Assembly: GCA_963717125.1 (NCBI GenBank)
Contig: CAVQVG010000020.1
Coordinates: 248,001 to 312,000, forward strand
Direction: 5' to 3'
Length of the DNA: 64,000 nucleotides
Source: RYN-230 sp963717125
Lineage (GTDB): Bacteria; Actinomycetota; Actinomycetes; Streptosporangiales; Streptosporangiaceae
Under the pieces are notes generated by a model. The model ran no database searches and was not told the DNA's origin. It saw only the letters and a program-made list of their open reading frames with translations. This document shows positions 35,286 to 43,779 of the stretch, in pieces (position 1 is the stretch's first letter; each line of letters opens with the position of its first letter). The position numbers were made by a program, and so were the translations under genes.

Positions 35286-36233
35286 TCAGGCCGCGAGCGG
35301 CGCGTAGTGGCTCGCGTCGCCCTTGCGCACCACGCTGGTGTCGCCGTTGATGCCGACCGGGATGTCACCGGCGACGGTGACCCGGTGCAGCAGCCGCGGC
35401 AGGTCGTCGTAGTCGGCCACCGCGTAGTGCTGGGTGGCCCGGTTGTCCCAGATCGCGATGTCGCCGGCCCGCCAGGTCCAGCGCACCGTGTTCTCCAGCC
35501 GGGTGATGTGCCGCTGCAGCAGGGTGAACAGGTCGGCGGAGTCCGCGGTGCTCAGCCCGGCGAACGAGCGCACGAAGTGGCCGAGCAGCAGCGTCGGCTC
35601 ACCGGTCTCCGGGTGGATCCGGACCACGGGGTGCTCGGTCTCGAACTCCAGGTGGCGGAATTCCGCGCGGTACTCCTCTTCCCTGACGTCGACCCCGCCG
35701 AGCTGCGGACGGTCGGCGGCGTAGTCGTACAGGTTCGTGTGCACCGCGCGCAGCTGGCCGGCCAGCGCCTGCAGCGCCGGCTGCAGCCGCCGGTAGGCCT
35801 CGGCGGTGTTCGCCCACACGGTCGTGCCGCCGTAGGGCGGCAGCGTGATGGCGCGCAGCACGCTGAGCGCGGGCGGCCGGTCCACGAACGTGACATCGGT
35901 GTGCCAGCTGTTGGCCTTGCCCTGCTCCGAGTCGATCGGCAGCACGGCCGTGCCGTCCCCGGCCACGGTCGGGTGCGGCTTGGTCAGCGGGCCGAGCAGC
36001 TCCGCGAACGCGCGCTGGTCGGCGTCGGTGGCGTGCTGCTGGTCGCGCAGGAACACGACCTTGTGCCGGAGCAGCGCGGCGCGCAGCTCGGCCACCGCGC
36101 CCGGATCGACGGCGCCGCCGATCCGGATGCCGCCGACCACGGCGCCGATGACGCCACCGACCTGGGTGACGGAGATCTGCTGGTACGAAGGCTGGCCGTG
36201 GAGAGCAACCGGGCGGTCCTGGACGCTGGTCAT
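35286..36233 (-). CDS. TauD/TfdA-family 2-oxoglutarate-dependent dioxygenase
   Basis: Non-haem Fe(II)/2-oxoglutarate oxygenase, 315 residues. The facial triad is visible (His and Asp in NSWHTDVTFVDRPP, distal His in DNRATQHYAVADY), and the 2-oxoglutarate Arg region follows (LPRLLHRVTVAGD). TauD releases sulfite from taurine; relatives attack alkylsulfates or other substrates, so the substrate is not certain. No sulfonate ABC transporter is next to it. An AT-rich stretch at about 36340-36380, upstream on the same strand, probably holds its promoter. Confidence 0.9.
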   Translation of the reverse strand: MTSVQDRPVALHGQPSYQQISVTQVGGVIGAVVGGIRIGGAVDPGAVAELRAALLRHKVVFLRDQQHATDADQRAFAELLGPLTKPHPTVAGDGTAVLPIDSEQGKANSWHTDVTFVDRPPALSVLRAITLPPYGGTTVWANTAEAYRRLQPALQALAGQLRAVHTNLYDYAADRPQLGGVDVREEEYRAEFRHLEFETEHPVVRIHPETGEPTLLLGHFVRSFAGLSTADSADLFTLLQRHITRLENTVRWTWRAGDIAIWDNRATQHYAVADYDDLPRLLHRVTVAGDIPVGINGDTSVVRKGDASHYAPLAA

Positions 36234-36414
36234 GCGAGGGCACCTTTCGGAAGGCGGTCGGGCGGCCCGCGTCCGCGTGTCACGGCCAGCGGCCCGCCAG
36301 GTCTCTTGCCGAGCAGCCTGCGCCGCCCGGCCCGGCTATGTCAAGTATTACGATCGGTTTAGTATGAAATTCCCTCACGCTCAACGCCAGTACCCGGCAC
36401 CTGTCGTTGCGCGG

Positions 36415-36864
36415 TCAGCCCTCGCTGGCTGGCTCCAGCACGAAGACCGGGATCACCCGCGACGTCTTCTGCTGGTACTCGGCGTAGGGCGGGTAAGCCG
36501 CGACCGCCCGCGCCCACCACTCGGCCCGCTCGTCCCCGGACAGCTCGCGGGCGATCATCGGCTGCTTCCGCGCGCCGTCCTGCAGCTCCACCCGCGGCTC
36601 CGCGCGGAAGTTGTAGTACCAGAGCGGGTGCTTGGGGGCGCCGCCCTGCGAGGCGACCGCCGCGTACCGGCCGTCGTGCTCGACCCGCATCAACGGGGTC
36701 TTCCGCAGCTTCCCGCTGCGCGCCCCGCGGTTGGTGATGACGACCACCGGGAGCCCGGTGTCGCGCAGGGTTGTCCCGCTGGTACCGCCCGAACTCTCGT
36801 ACTCCGCGACCTGGTCGCGGACCCAGCCTCGCGGACTCGGCTCATATTCACCTTCGATCGGCAT
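36415..36864 (-). CDS. Ddn-like F420-dependent nitroreductase family protein
   Basis: 149-residue deazaflavin (F420)-binding protein with a split beta-barrel. Seen: VVVITNRGARSGKLRKTPLM (the phosphate-binding stretch), AAVASQGGAPKHPLWYYN and TSRVIPVFVLEP. The family includes mycobacterial Ddn, which reduces quinones and activates nitroimidazoles. F420 use is typical of actinomycetes. Its start is 14 bases from the divergent start of the HEAGH protein gene, so the two share a control region. Confidence 0.9.
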   Translation of the reverse strand: MPIEGEYEPSPRGWVRDQVAEYESSGGTSGTTLRDTGLPVVVITNRGARSGKLRKTPLMRVEHDGRYAAVASQGGAPKHPLWYYNFRAEPRVELQDGARKQPMIARELSGDERAEWWARAVAAYPPYAEYQQKTSRVIPVFVLEPASEG

Positions 36865-36878
36865 ACCGTTAGTGAATC

Positions 36879-37469
36879 ATGAGGCCAGCCAGCGATCCCG
36901 TCCTCGCCACCGTCCAGGCCCGGCTGGACCAGCTGGTCCGGTATGACGACGAATCCATCGTGCACGACAAGTGGATCAGGCAGCGGTATGACTGCGGCTG
37001 CCTGCCGGGGCTGATCCCGGCCCGGCGGGCCACGGTCGAGACGGCCTGGCACGAGGCCGGGCACGCGGTCGCCGCGCTGGCCGTCGGGGCCGAGTTCAGT
37101 TCCGCCAGCATCCACCACAGCCGGACCTCGGACGGCCGGGTGCACGGCATCGGCGACGCCCGCGACCTGGCCTTCGTGATCGACGCGGCCGGGCAGATCG
37201 GGCAGCGGCTGCGGGACTGGACCATGCTGGACGGCGACGACGAGCTGCGCGCCTGGCTGCCCACCTGGCGGAGCGACGGCGGGGACGCGCGGCGCTTCCG
37301 CCGCGCCATCGCCGCCCGGTACGGCCGCGATGAGGTATCCGCGTGGCGCCGCAGCGAGGCCGTGCTGACCCCGCTCCGGCTGCAGGTCCGGCAGGTGGCC
37401 CGGGCCCTGCTGGTGCATCCCCGGCACCTGCCGTATCACGTGGTGGCCGCGGTGGCGGCCGGCTGCTGA
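36879..37469 (+). CDS. stand-alone HEAGH-motif protein, M41-like metalloprotease fold
   Basis: 196 residues with an HExxH zinc motif (TAWHEAGHAVAALAVGAEF) of the form found in the M41 peptidase domain of FtsH, but without AAA ATPase or membrane segments. A later acidic stretch (MLDGDDELRAW, SDGGDARRFRRA) could give the third ligand, in the place where FtsH has its Asp. Similar actinobacterial orphans are annotated only as hypothetical or M50/M41-like. The real activity is unknown. It starts at ATG 36879, divergent from and close to the Ddn-like gene. Confidence 0.75.
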   Translation: MRPASDPVLATVQARLDQLVRYDDESIVHDKWIRQRYDCGCLPGLIPARRATVETAWHEAGHAVAALAVGAEFSSASIHHSRTSDGRVHGIGDARDLAFVIDAAGQIGQRLRDWTMLDGDDELRAWLPTWRSDGGDARRFRRAIAARYGRDEVSAWRRSEAVLTPLRLQVRQVARALLVHPRHLPYHVVAAVAAGC

Positions 37470-37489
37470 CCCGGCGGCGGCCGGTCTCC

Positions 37490-37534
37490 GCGCCAGTGGT
37501 CAGGGCGCCAGTGGTCAAGGCGCCGGTGGTCAGG
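37490..37534. repeat. three 15-bp tandem copies at convergent gene ends
   Basis: GCGCCAGTGGTCAGG, GCGCCAGTGGTCAAG and GCGCCGGTGGTCAGG follow one another between the HEAGH gene and the universal stress protein gene; the third copy supplies the TGA of the stress gene. Confidence 0.85.
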
Positions 37535-37967
37535 GCACCACCGTCACCGGCCAGCGGCTGGCCCGGACCAGGTGCACCGCCAGCGAGCCGATGAACCGGT
37601 GCCCGGCCTTGGTCGAGGCGCCCACGATCACCGCGTCGGCGCGCACCTCATCGGCCAGCCGGACGATCTCGGCGAACGGGTTGCCGGTCCGCTCGACGAA
37701 CTCGGCGTCGATGCCCAGCCGGACGCTCTGCGTCTCGAGCTGGTCGCGCAACTCCTCGGCCACCTCGTCGTACGCTTCGTTCATGGAGATGGCCGCGCCC
37801 GCGCCGATCCCGGCCATGGCGCTGAACGGCCGGACGTACAGGCAGATCAGCCGGGCGTGCTGTCGGCGGGCCATCCCGGCCGCGTAGGCACCGGCCCGCA
37901 GGGAGGTGTCCGAGCCATCTACACCGACCAGCAGCACGGCCGGGCCGTCCCACGGCTGATCGCTCAC
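37530..37967 (-). CDS. universal stress protein (UspA family)
   Basis: 145-residue single USP domain. The ATP-binding signature G-x2-G-x9-G-S/T is seen as VGASTKAGHRFIGSLAVHLV, and the N-terminal strand VLLVGVDGSDTSLRAG has the conserved Asp, so an ATP-binding type is likely. The role is stress survival, with partners unknown. It is convergent with the HEAGH protein gene. Confidence 0.93.
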   Translation of the reverse strand: MSDQPWDGPAVLLVGVDGSDTSLRAGAYAAGMARRQHARLICLYVRPFSAMAGIGAGAAISMNEAYDEVAEELRDQLETQSVRLGIDAEFVERTGNPFAEIVRLADEVRADAVIVGASTKAGHRFIGSLAVHLVRASRWPVTVVP

Positions 37968-38026
37968 GGGTAAACGGTATCGGGGAAAAGTGAAATTTAG
38001 CCGGGGAGGAGGGGCGCGCCGAAGGC

Positions 38027-39055
38027 GTGTTCCCGCCGAGCCGGCTATCCCGGGGGGTCCAGGGGGGTCGTCCCCCCGGACTAGTAGGGAGGTGGGCTAT
38101 CGGCGTCGATGAGGAACGGGCCGGGGTATCGCTGACCAACCTCGGCCAGCCGCTGTTCGACGGGTCCGCGGCGACCAAGCGCGATCTGGTCAACTACCTG
38201 GACGCGGCCGCCGCTCACCTGCTCGACGAGCTGCGGGACCGGCCGCTGTCCGTGGTCCGGGTGCTCCGCGGCCAGCCGCCGTTCATGCAGAAGAACGTGC
38301 CCAAGTACACCCCGGACTGGGTGCGGACGGTCTCGCTGTGGGCGGAGAGCTCGCAGCGCACCGTGGCCTACGCGCTCTGCGACGACCGGCGCACGCTGCT
38401 CTGGTTCGGCAACCAGCGGGCGATCGAGTACCACCCCACGCTGATTCGGGCCGGCCACTGGGACCAGCCCGGCTACCTGGTGCTGGACATCGACCCGCCG
38501 GAGGGCGGGGAGTTCCGGCTGGCGGTCCGCGCGGCCGGCCTGGTCCGCCAGGCGCTGGCCGAGGCCGGGCTGGCGGGCGCGGTCAAGACCAGCGGCGCCA
38601 AGGGAGTGCACGTGTTCGTGCCGCTCGACGGATCGGCCAGCCTGGCCGACGCGGCCGCGGCCACCCGCGCGCTGGCCGCACGGGCCGAGCGGCTGGATCC
38701 GGCGCTGGCCACCACCGCGTTCATCCGGGCCGACCGGGCCGGGAAAGTGTTCCTGGATCCCACCCGGGCGGGCGGCGCGACCGTGGCGGCCGCGTACAGC
38801 CCGCGGGTCCGGCCCGGCGCTCCGGTGTCCTTCCCGGTGCCGTGGGACCAGCTCGACCAGGTCAGCCCGGCCGATTTCACCCTACGCACCGCGGCCGCCC
38901 AGCTCGGCCCGGCCGGCCGCTGGGGCGGGCTGCTACCCGCCCCGCAGCCACTCAGCGCCGAGTTGATCGCGGAGGGCCACACGATCCCGGTGCCCCGGGT
39001 GCAGGCTATGCACGAGGGCAAACGGCGCGCCCGCGCCCGCCGCCAGGCCGAGTAG
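38027..39055 (+). CDS. stand-alone LigD-type polymerase (AEP) domain protein
   Basis: About 320-342 residues containing only the polymerase module of LigD (primase-polymerase superfamily). Seen: LTNLGQPLFDGSAATKRDLVNY, catalytic acids in YLVLDIDPPEGGEF, VKTSGAKGVHVFVP, and the C-terminal AAYSPRVRPGAPVSFPVPWDQ. The ligase and phosphoesterase modules are absent. The start is uncertain: GTG 38027 is the first in-frame start, but a hairpin repeat (38062-38084) would then be translated. GGGAGG at 38087-38092 points to initiation near 38099, where only a non-standard codon (ATC) is in frame. It is a divergent paralogue of the protein at 20446. Confidence 0.88.
   Translation: MFPPSRLSRGVQGGRPPGLVGRWAIGVDEERAGVSLTNLGQPLFDGSAATKRDLVNYLDAAAAHLLDELRDRPLSVVRVLRGQPPFMQKNVPKYTPDWVRTVSLWAESSQRTVAYALCDDRRTLLWFGNQRAIEYHPTLIRAGHWDQPGYLVLDIDPPEGGEFRLAVRAAGLVRQALAEAGLAGAVKTSGAKGVHVFVPLDGSASLADAAAATRALAARAERLDPALATTAFIRADRAGKVFLDPTRAGGATVAAAYSPRVRPGAPVSFPVPWDQLDQVSPADFTLRTAAAQLGPAGRWGGLLPAPQPLSAELIAEGHTIPVPRVQAMHEGKRRARARRQAE
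38062..38084 (+). repeat. hairpin repeat element, copy 1
   Basis: A 23-bp sequence, GGGGGGTCGTCCCCCC followed by GGACTAG, identical at all 23 positions to 43288-43310. The core forms a 6-bp G/C hairpin with a TCGT loop. It lies at the 5' end of the LigD-type polymerase gene. Looks like a REP-type interspersed element. Confidence 0.8.
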
Positions 39056-39087
39056 GGCCGGGCGGGCGGGCGTGGCGGGCCTGCTCG

Positions 39088-39576
39088 TCAGTCGCGGTAG
39101 CCCCGGCGGCGGCCGAACCGCAGCCAGAGGAAAACGAGCACCGCGATCAGCAGCCACGGGCCGGGCCACATCCAGCCCCAGAACCAGCCGAACGGCCAGA
39201 ACAGGCCGCCGATGCCGCCCAGCAGGCGCAAGCCGACGACGACGAGCACGAAGAACAGAACGATGCGCAGCCAATTGTGCCGCCGCGGCTCTCGCGGCCG
39301 GGCCGGCGGCTGACGCCGCGGCGCTTGTGATGGCATCCTGGTCACCCCTGTATCAGGTAGGTCATGTAGCAGTCCGTCCAGGTCGGCGCGCGTCTTGGCG
39401 CTCATCGCCTGGCCCAGCCGGTCATCGAGCTCGGCCTGGTCGAGCCGGCCGTCCCCGTAGTGCTGGGCGAGGCGGTCCGCCACCTCGGCCCGGTCGGCAT
39501 CGGAGACCCTCATGGTGGCGTCGGCGGCCTGCGCACGGCGGCGTGCGTCGTATCCCCGCCTTCCTAGTCCTGGCAT
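39088..39576 (-). CDS. DUF1707 domain membrane protein
   Basis: 162 residues from ATG 39576 (GGGGAGG upstream). The N-terminal DUF1707 domain is clear (MRVSDADRAEVADRLAQHYG, GRLDQAELDDRLGQAMSAKT), followed by a polar linker and two hydrophobic segments (IVLFFVLVVVGLRLLGGI, WLLIAVLVFLWLRF). DUF1707 proteins are actinobacterial, of unknown function, often near envelope-stress genes, as here with three PspC-related neighbours. Confidence 0.9.
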   Translation of the reverse strand: MPGLGRRGYDARRRAQAADATMRVSDADRAEVADRLAQHYGDGRLDQAELDDRLGQAMSAKTRADLDGLLHDLPDTGVTRMPSQAPRRQPPARPREPRRHNWLRIVLFFVLVVVGLRLLGGIGGLFWPFGWFWGWMWPGPWLLIAVLVFLWLRFGRRRGYRD

Positions 39577-39623
39577 CCTGGCAAGACCTCCCCGTTCGCG
39601 GTGCTGATCCGGTACCGGCCGGC

Positions 39624-39917
39624 TTAGCGCGGCCGGGACTGCAGGAAGCCGCTGGCGATCGACTGCTCGCTGCCCTCTTCCGGGATGAGCAGCCAGCCGG
39701 CCAGGTAGACCAGCACGGCGGCGCCGCCGAACAGGGTGAGCACGGCGAACGCGATCCGGATCAGGGTCGCGTCCACGTCGAGGTACTGGGCGATGCCCGC
39801 GGCGACGCCGGCCAGCATCCGGTCCTCGGTGGGCCGGCACAGGACGCGCGGCCGGCTTGGTGCGGTGGGCTGCTGCCAGGTCTGGTCACTGGCACCTGGG
39901 TTTGTCGTGGTGTTCAT
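39624..39917 (-). CDS. PspC domain protein
   Basis: 97-residue membrane protein with a PspC domain: LCRPTEDRMLAGVAAGIAQY, DVDATLIRIAFAVLTLFGG and YLAGWLLIPEEG. PspC proteins sense or modulate envelope stress. It starts at ATG 39917, divergent from a histidine kinase gene that has its own PspC domain, with about 130 bases between the starts, so a common control region is likely. Confidence 0.92.
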   Translation of the reverse strand: MNTTTNPGASDQTWQQPTAPSRPRVLCRPTEDRMLAGVAAGIAQYLDVDATLIRIAFAVLTLFGGAAVLVYLAGWLLIPEEGSEQSIASGFLQSRPR

Positions 39918-40047
39918 GTCTTCAGCCTGCCGCGGCCGGCCACGCCGGACCATTCGGATCAACCCTGACCCGGCCCTGATGTTCGCCGCCCCCGGGTCAG
40001 GGTTGTCCCTGATGGCCACGCGGGCCCAGGCGCGGGATGATGGACGG

Positions 40048-41373
40048 ATGCGGGATCGAACCGATGCCACCTCCGCGCGCTGGGAGCGCCGCTGGCCAGA
40101 CCGCCGGCGGGCTGGCTGGCTGCGCGGACCGCGGAGCAGCGGTCCGCTGCGGCGGCCAGCGGACGGCCGGCTGGCCGCCGGGGTCGCCGCCGGGCTGGCC
40201 GCCCGGCTCGGCCTGGACGTCACGCTGGTCCGGACCGCATTCGTGGTCGCCACCATTTTCAGCGGTTTCGGCGCGGCCGCCTACGTGGTGGGCTGGCTCC
40301 TGATCCCGGAGTCCGGGGCCAGCAGCAACATCGCCACCCGGGCGCTGGCCGACCGCCGCGGCCTCGCGCTCGCGGCCGGCCTCGGCTCGCTGCTGGCGAT
40401 CCTGCTTATCCTGGGCTCCGCGCTCGGTGCCGCCCGCTGGCTGGGCACGGTGGCCTGGCCGCTGGTGGTCAGCGTGGCCGGCCTGGTGCTTATCTGGCGC
40501 AACGCCCCCGCGGGCGAGCAGGCGTTGCTGCGCAGGCTCACCGACCCGCTGCTCGGCCTGGCCGGCGGCGGCAGCCGGACCCGGATCGCGCTCCGGGTGG
40601 CGGTGGCCGCGGTGCTGTTCGGCGCCGGGCTGGGCGCGCTGCTCACCGGGCACCCGGACCGCTACACGCTGCCCGAGCTGGGCGGGGCGGCGCTGGTGCT
40701 GGCCGCGGCGGTGATCCTGCTCGGCCCCTGGTGGCTGCGCATCGCCCGCGACCTGGTGGTGGAGCGGCAAGCCAGGATCCGGGCCGAGGAACGGGCCGAC
40801 ATGGCCGCCCGGGTACACGACTCGGTGCTGCAGACGCTGGCCCTGATCCAGCGCCGGGCGGACGACCCGCAGCAGGTCGTCCAGCTGGCCCGGGCCCAGG
40901 AACGGGAGCTGCGCAGCTGGCTGTTCGACGACCGGGCCCCCGGCTCGCTGGACGGCCAGGCCGCCACCCTGGCCGACGGCATCCGGCTGATCCAGCAGGA
41001 GGTGGAGGCGCAGCACGGGATACCGGTGGAGGCGATCACCGTCGGCGACTGCGCGCTGGACGACGACCTGGCCGCGCTGCTGGCCGCGGCCCGCGAGGCC
41101 ACCGTCAACGCGGTCAAGTGGTCCGGCGCCGACGTCGTCTCCCTGTTCGCCGAGGTCGAGCCCGCCGAGGTGGCGGTGTACGTGCGGGATCGCGGCCGCG
41201 GCTTCGACCCGGCCGCCGTGCCCGGCGACCGCAAGGGCCTGGCCGAGTCGATCCACGCCCGGATGGCCCGGCGCGGCGGTTGCGCGGTGGTGCGGACCGC
41301 CCCGGGCGACGGCACCGAGGTATCGCTGCGGATGCCCCGGGTCGCCGGGGAACGCCAGCCGAGCAGAACATGA
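40048..41373 (+). CDS. PspC-domain sensor histidine kinase (NarL-type)
   Basis: 441 residues. A PspC domain (RPADGRLAAGVAAGLAARLG, VGWLLIPESG) is followed by four or five further membrane helices (to ~residue 235), a HisKA_3 dimerisation/phosphoacceptor helix (MAARVHDSVLQTLALIQRRA) and a HATPase_c domain (REATVNAVKWSG, VRDRGRGFDP, GLAESIHARM). This architecture matches actinobacterial envelope-stress kinases paired with LuxR-type regulators; the paired regulator follows after 43 bases. Start ATG 40048; the longer frame upstream has no homology. Confidence 0.93.
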   Translation: MRDRTDATSARWERRWPDRRRAGWLRGPRSSGPLRRPADGRLAAGVAAGLAARLGLDVTLVRTAFVVATIFSGFGAAAYVVGWLLIPESGASSNIATRALADRRGLALAAGLGSLLAILLILGSALGAARWLGTVAWPLVVSVAGLVLIWRNAPAGEQALLRRLTDPLLGLAGGGSRTRIALRVAVAAVLFGAGLGALLTGHPDRYTLPELGGAALVLAAAVILLGPWWLRIARDLVVERQARIRAEERADMAARVHDSVLQTLALIQRRADDPQQVVQLARAQERELRSWLFDDRAPGSLDGQAATLADGIRLIQQEVEAQHGIPVEAITVGDCALDDDLAALLAAAREATVNAVKWSGADVVSLFAEVEPAEVAVYVRDRGRGFDPAAVPGDRKGLAESIHARMARRGGCAVVRTAPGDGTEVSLRMPRVAGERQPSRT

Positions 41374-41416
41374 GCGAGCTGCCGGGGCGCGCCCCGGAAG
41401 CGAGCGGGAGCCGCAT

Positions 41417-42064
41417 ATGAACGCGCTCCCCCGGGTCTGCATCGTCGATGATCACGGCCTGTTCCGCTCCGGCGTCCGGGCCGAACTCGGTGACCGGGTG
41501 GACGTCGTCGGCGAGGCGGACGATGTGACCCCGGCCATCGCGCTGATCGGCGCCTGCCAGCCGGACGTGGTGCTGCTCGACGTGCACCTGCCGGGCGGCG
41601 GCGGGCAGCTGGTGGTCAGCGCGATCAGGGCGGCGCATCCCGGGGTGCGGTTCCTGGCGCTGTCCGCGTCGGACGCCCCGGAAGACGTGATCGCGGTCAT
41701 CCGGGCCGGCGCCCGCGGGTACGTGACCAAGACGATCTCCGGCCCGGACCTGGTGGACGCGATCCGCCGGGTCGCGGCCGGGGACACCGTGTTCTCGCCC
41801 CGGCTGGCCGGCTTCGTGCTGGACGCGTTCGCGTCCGGCGGCGCGGGCCAGCCAGCGCTGGACCCGGAACTCGACCAGCTGACGCCGCGGGAGCGGGAAG
41901 TTCTCCGGCTGATCGCCCGCGGCTACACCTACAAGGAAATCGCCCGCGAGCTGTTCATCTCCGCCAAGACCGTGGAGAGCCACGTGTCCTCAGTGCTGCG
42001 CAAACTGCAGCTGTCCACCCGGCATCAGCTGACCCGCTGGGCGACCGAACGCCGGCTGGCTTAA
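41417..42064 (+). CDS. NarL/LuxR-family response regulator
   Basis: 215 residues: receiver domain (RVCIVDDHGLFRSGVRAEL, phosphoacceptor in VVLLDVHLPGGGG, Lys in GYVTKTISG) and a LuxR-type helix-turn-helix (LTPREREVLRLIARGYTYKE, FISAKTVESHVSSVLRKLQL). It is the cognate partner of the PspC-domain kinase directly upstream and probably controls the nearby pspC and DUF1707 genes. Confidence 0.95.
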   Translation: MNALPRVCIVDDHGLFRSGVRAELGDRVDVVGEADDVTPAIALIGACQPDVVLLDVHLPGGGGQLVVSAIRAAHPGVRFLALSASDAPEDVIAVIRAGARGYVTKTISGPDLVDAIRRVAAGDTVFSPRLAGFVLDAFASGGAGQPALDPELDQLTPREREVLRLIARGYTYKEIARELFISAKTVESHVSSVLRKLQLSTRHQLTRWATERRLA

Positions 42065-42142
42065 TCTCTTGCTACGGTATTCGCTCCCGGCTCGGCGCAG
42101 CGGCGGCCGGTGGGCGCACGGGGACTGACGCTGGAGGCACGG

Positions 42143-43767
42143 GTGGCTGAGGATTTTCCCGCGGGGTTAGTCGCGTTCAACGCGGGCGCGCAGGTAGCCA
42201 GCTACCAGCTCGAGGAGGAGATCGGCCGGGGCGGCATGGCGGTGGTCTACCGGGCCCGGGACGTCCGGCTTGGCCGCTGGGTCGCGCTCAAGGTACTGGC
42301 CCCGGACTACGCCCAGGACGAGGCGTTCCGGCAGCGGTTCATCCGGGAGTCCCGGACCGCCGCGGCCGTCGAACACCCCAACATCATCCCGATCTTCGAT
42401 GCGGGCGAGGCCGACGGCGTGCTGTACATCGCGATGCGCTACGTGGCCGGCCAGGACGTGCACAGCCTGCTGCATTCGGCCGGCCCGCTGCCCGCGGCCC
42501 GGGCCCTCGGCATCGTCGGCCAGGTCGCCTCCGCGCTGGACGCGGCGCACGCCTGCGGCCTGGTGCACCGTGACGTGAAGCCGGCCAACATGCTGCTCGG
42601 CGGGGGGGCCGACACCGGCCGGGCCGACCATATCTACCTGTCCGACTTCGGCATCAGCAAGCAGCTGAACGCCACCAGCCACCTGACCCTGACCGGTCAG
42701 GTGCTCGGCACGCTGAATTATCTGGCCCCGGAGCAGATCGAGGGCCGCCAGGTGGACGGGCGGGCGGACGCTTACGCGCTGGCCTGCACTGCCTTCGAGC
42801 TGCTGGCGGGCACGCCGCCGTTCCGCCGGGACGAGAACATGGCCGTGATGTGGGCCCAGCTGAACGCGCCGCCGCCCCGGCTGACCAGCTCCCGCCCCGA
42901 CCTTCCGCCGGCCGTGGACCAGGTGCTGGCCCGGGCGCTGGCCAAGTCCCCGGCCGACCGCTATGCCAGCTGCCTCGAGTTCAGCGCGGCCCTGCAGCAG
43001 GCCTGTGCCGCCGCGCTGGACGGCCCGGACGGGACCGGCGCACCACCGCCGGCCAGCCCGCCGCCGCGGGCCGCGCGGCCTGCCCCGGCCACGGCCGCAG
43101 ACCCGGCGCCCAGCCCGCCGCCGCCCGCGACCGCGCCGGCCCGGCCGGCGACCACGCCGATGCCGGTGCTGCCGGCGCCTGCGGTCGGGAGCCAGGCCCG
43201 CCGGGACCCCGGCGGCTTGCCGCCGCTCGGCGCGCAGCGGCGATCGGGGGCCGGGGGTTCCGGGGGTAGTCCCCGGGGAAGCAGCGCGGGGGGTCGTCCC
43301 CCCGGACTAGCACTGCACGCCGGAGGCTGGCGGTGCTGGGCTGCATGGCCGTGCTCGCGGTGGGCGGCGGCGCGTACGCGGTGCTGCATGACTCCGCGCT
43401 GCGCAACGGGACTTCCGCGGCGGCCGGGTCGAAGGGGCCCAGCAGCCTGCCGTCCGGCGCGGGCCCGGTGCCGGCCACCCCGGCCGGCACGGTGCGGGCC
43501 TACTACGCGGCGATCAGCCACCACCAGTACTACCGGGCCTGGCTGCTGGGCGGCAAGAACAGCGGCAGGGGCCTCACCTTCACCCAGTTCGAGGCCGGCT
43601 TCGGCACGACCAAGGCGGACAAGGTGACGATCCTCGGCCACGCCGGGAACGCGGTGACGGCCCGGCTGACCGCGCTGCAGACGGACGGCTCGGTCAAGAA
43701 CTTCCTCGGTAAGTACGAGGTCGAGCGCGGCGTCATCACCGCGTTCGTCGTCACTCAGCTCAGCTGA
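42143..43767 (+). CDS. transmembrane Ser/Thr protein kinase, frameshifted at a repeat
   Basis: Eukaryotic-type kinase of about 540 residues. The kinase domain is complete: GRGGMAVVYRARD, VALKVLAP (Lys), VHRDVKPANMLL, YLSDFGISKQ and GTLNYLAPEQ. A Pro/Ala-rich juxtamembrane linker leads to the break at about 43270-43330. The membrane helix (LAVLGCMAVLAVGGGAYAVL) and a ~120-residue extracellular domain (VRAYYAAISHHQYYRAWLLG) then lie in the frame one base back, ending at 43767. The break region contains a 23-bp hairpin element also present at 38062, so insertion or slippage of that element may be the cause. GTG 42143 has GGAGG upstream. Confidence 0.88.
43288..43310 (+). repeat. hairpin repeat element, copy 2
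   Basis: Identical over 23 bp to 38062-38084 and preceded by related G/C-rich dyads (CCCCGGGG at 43271-43278). It sits in the juxtamembrane part of the Ser/Thr kinase gene, exactly where the frame changes. Confidence 0.8.
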
Positions 43768-43779
43768 GCAGCCGGGCGG

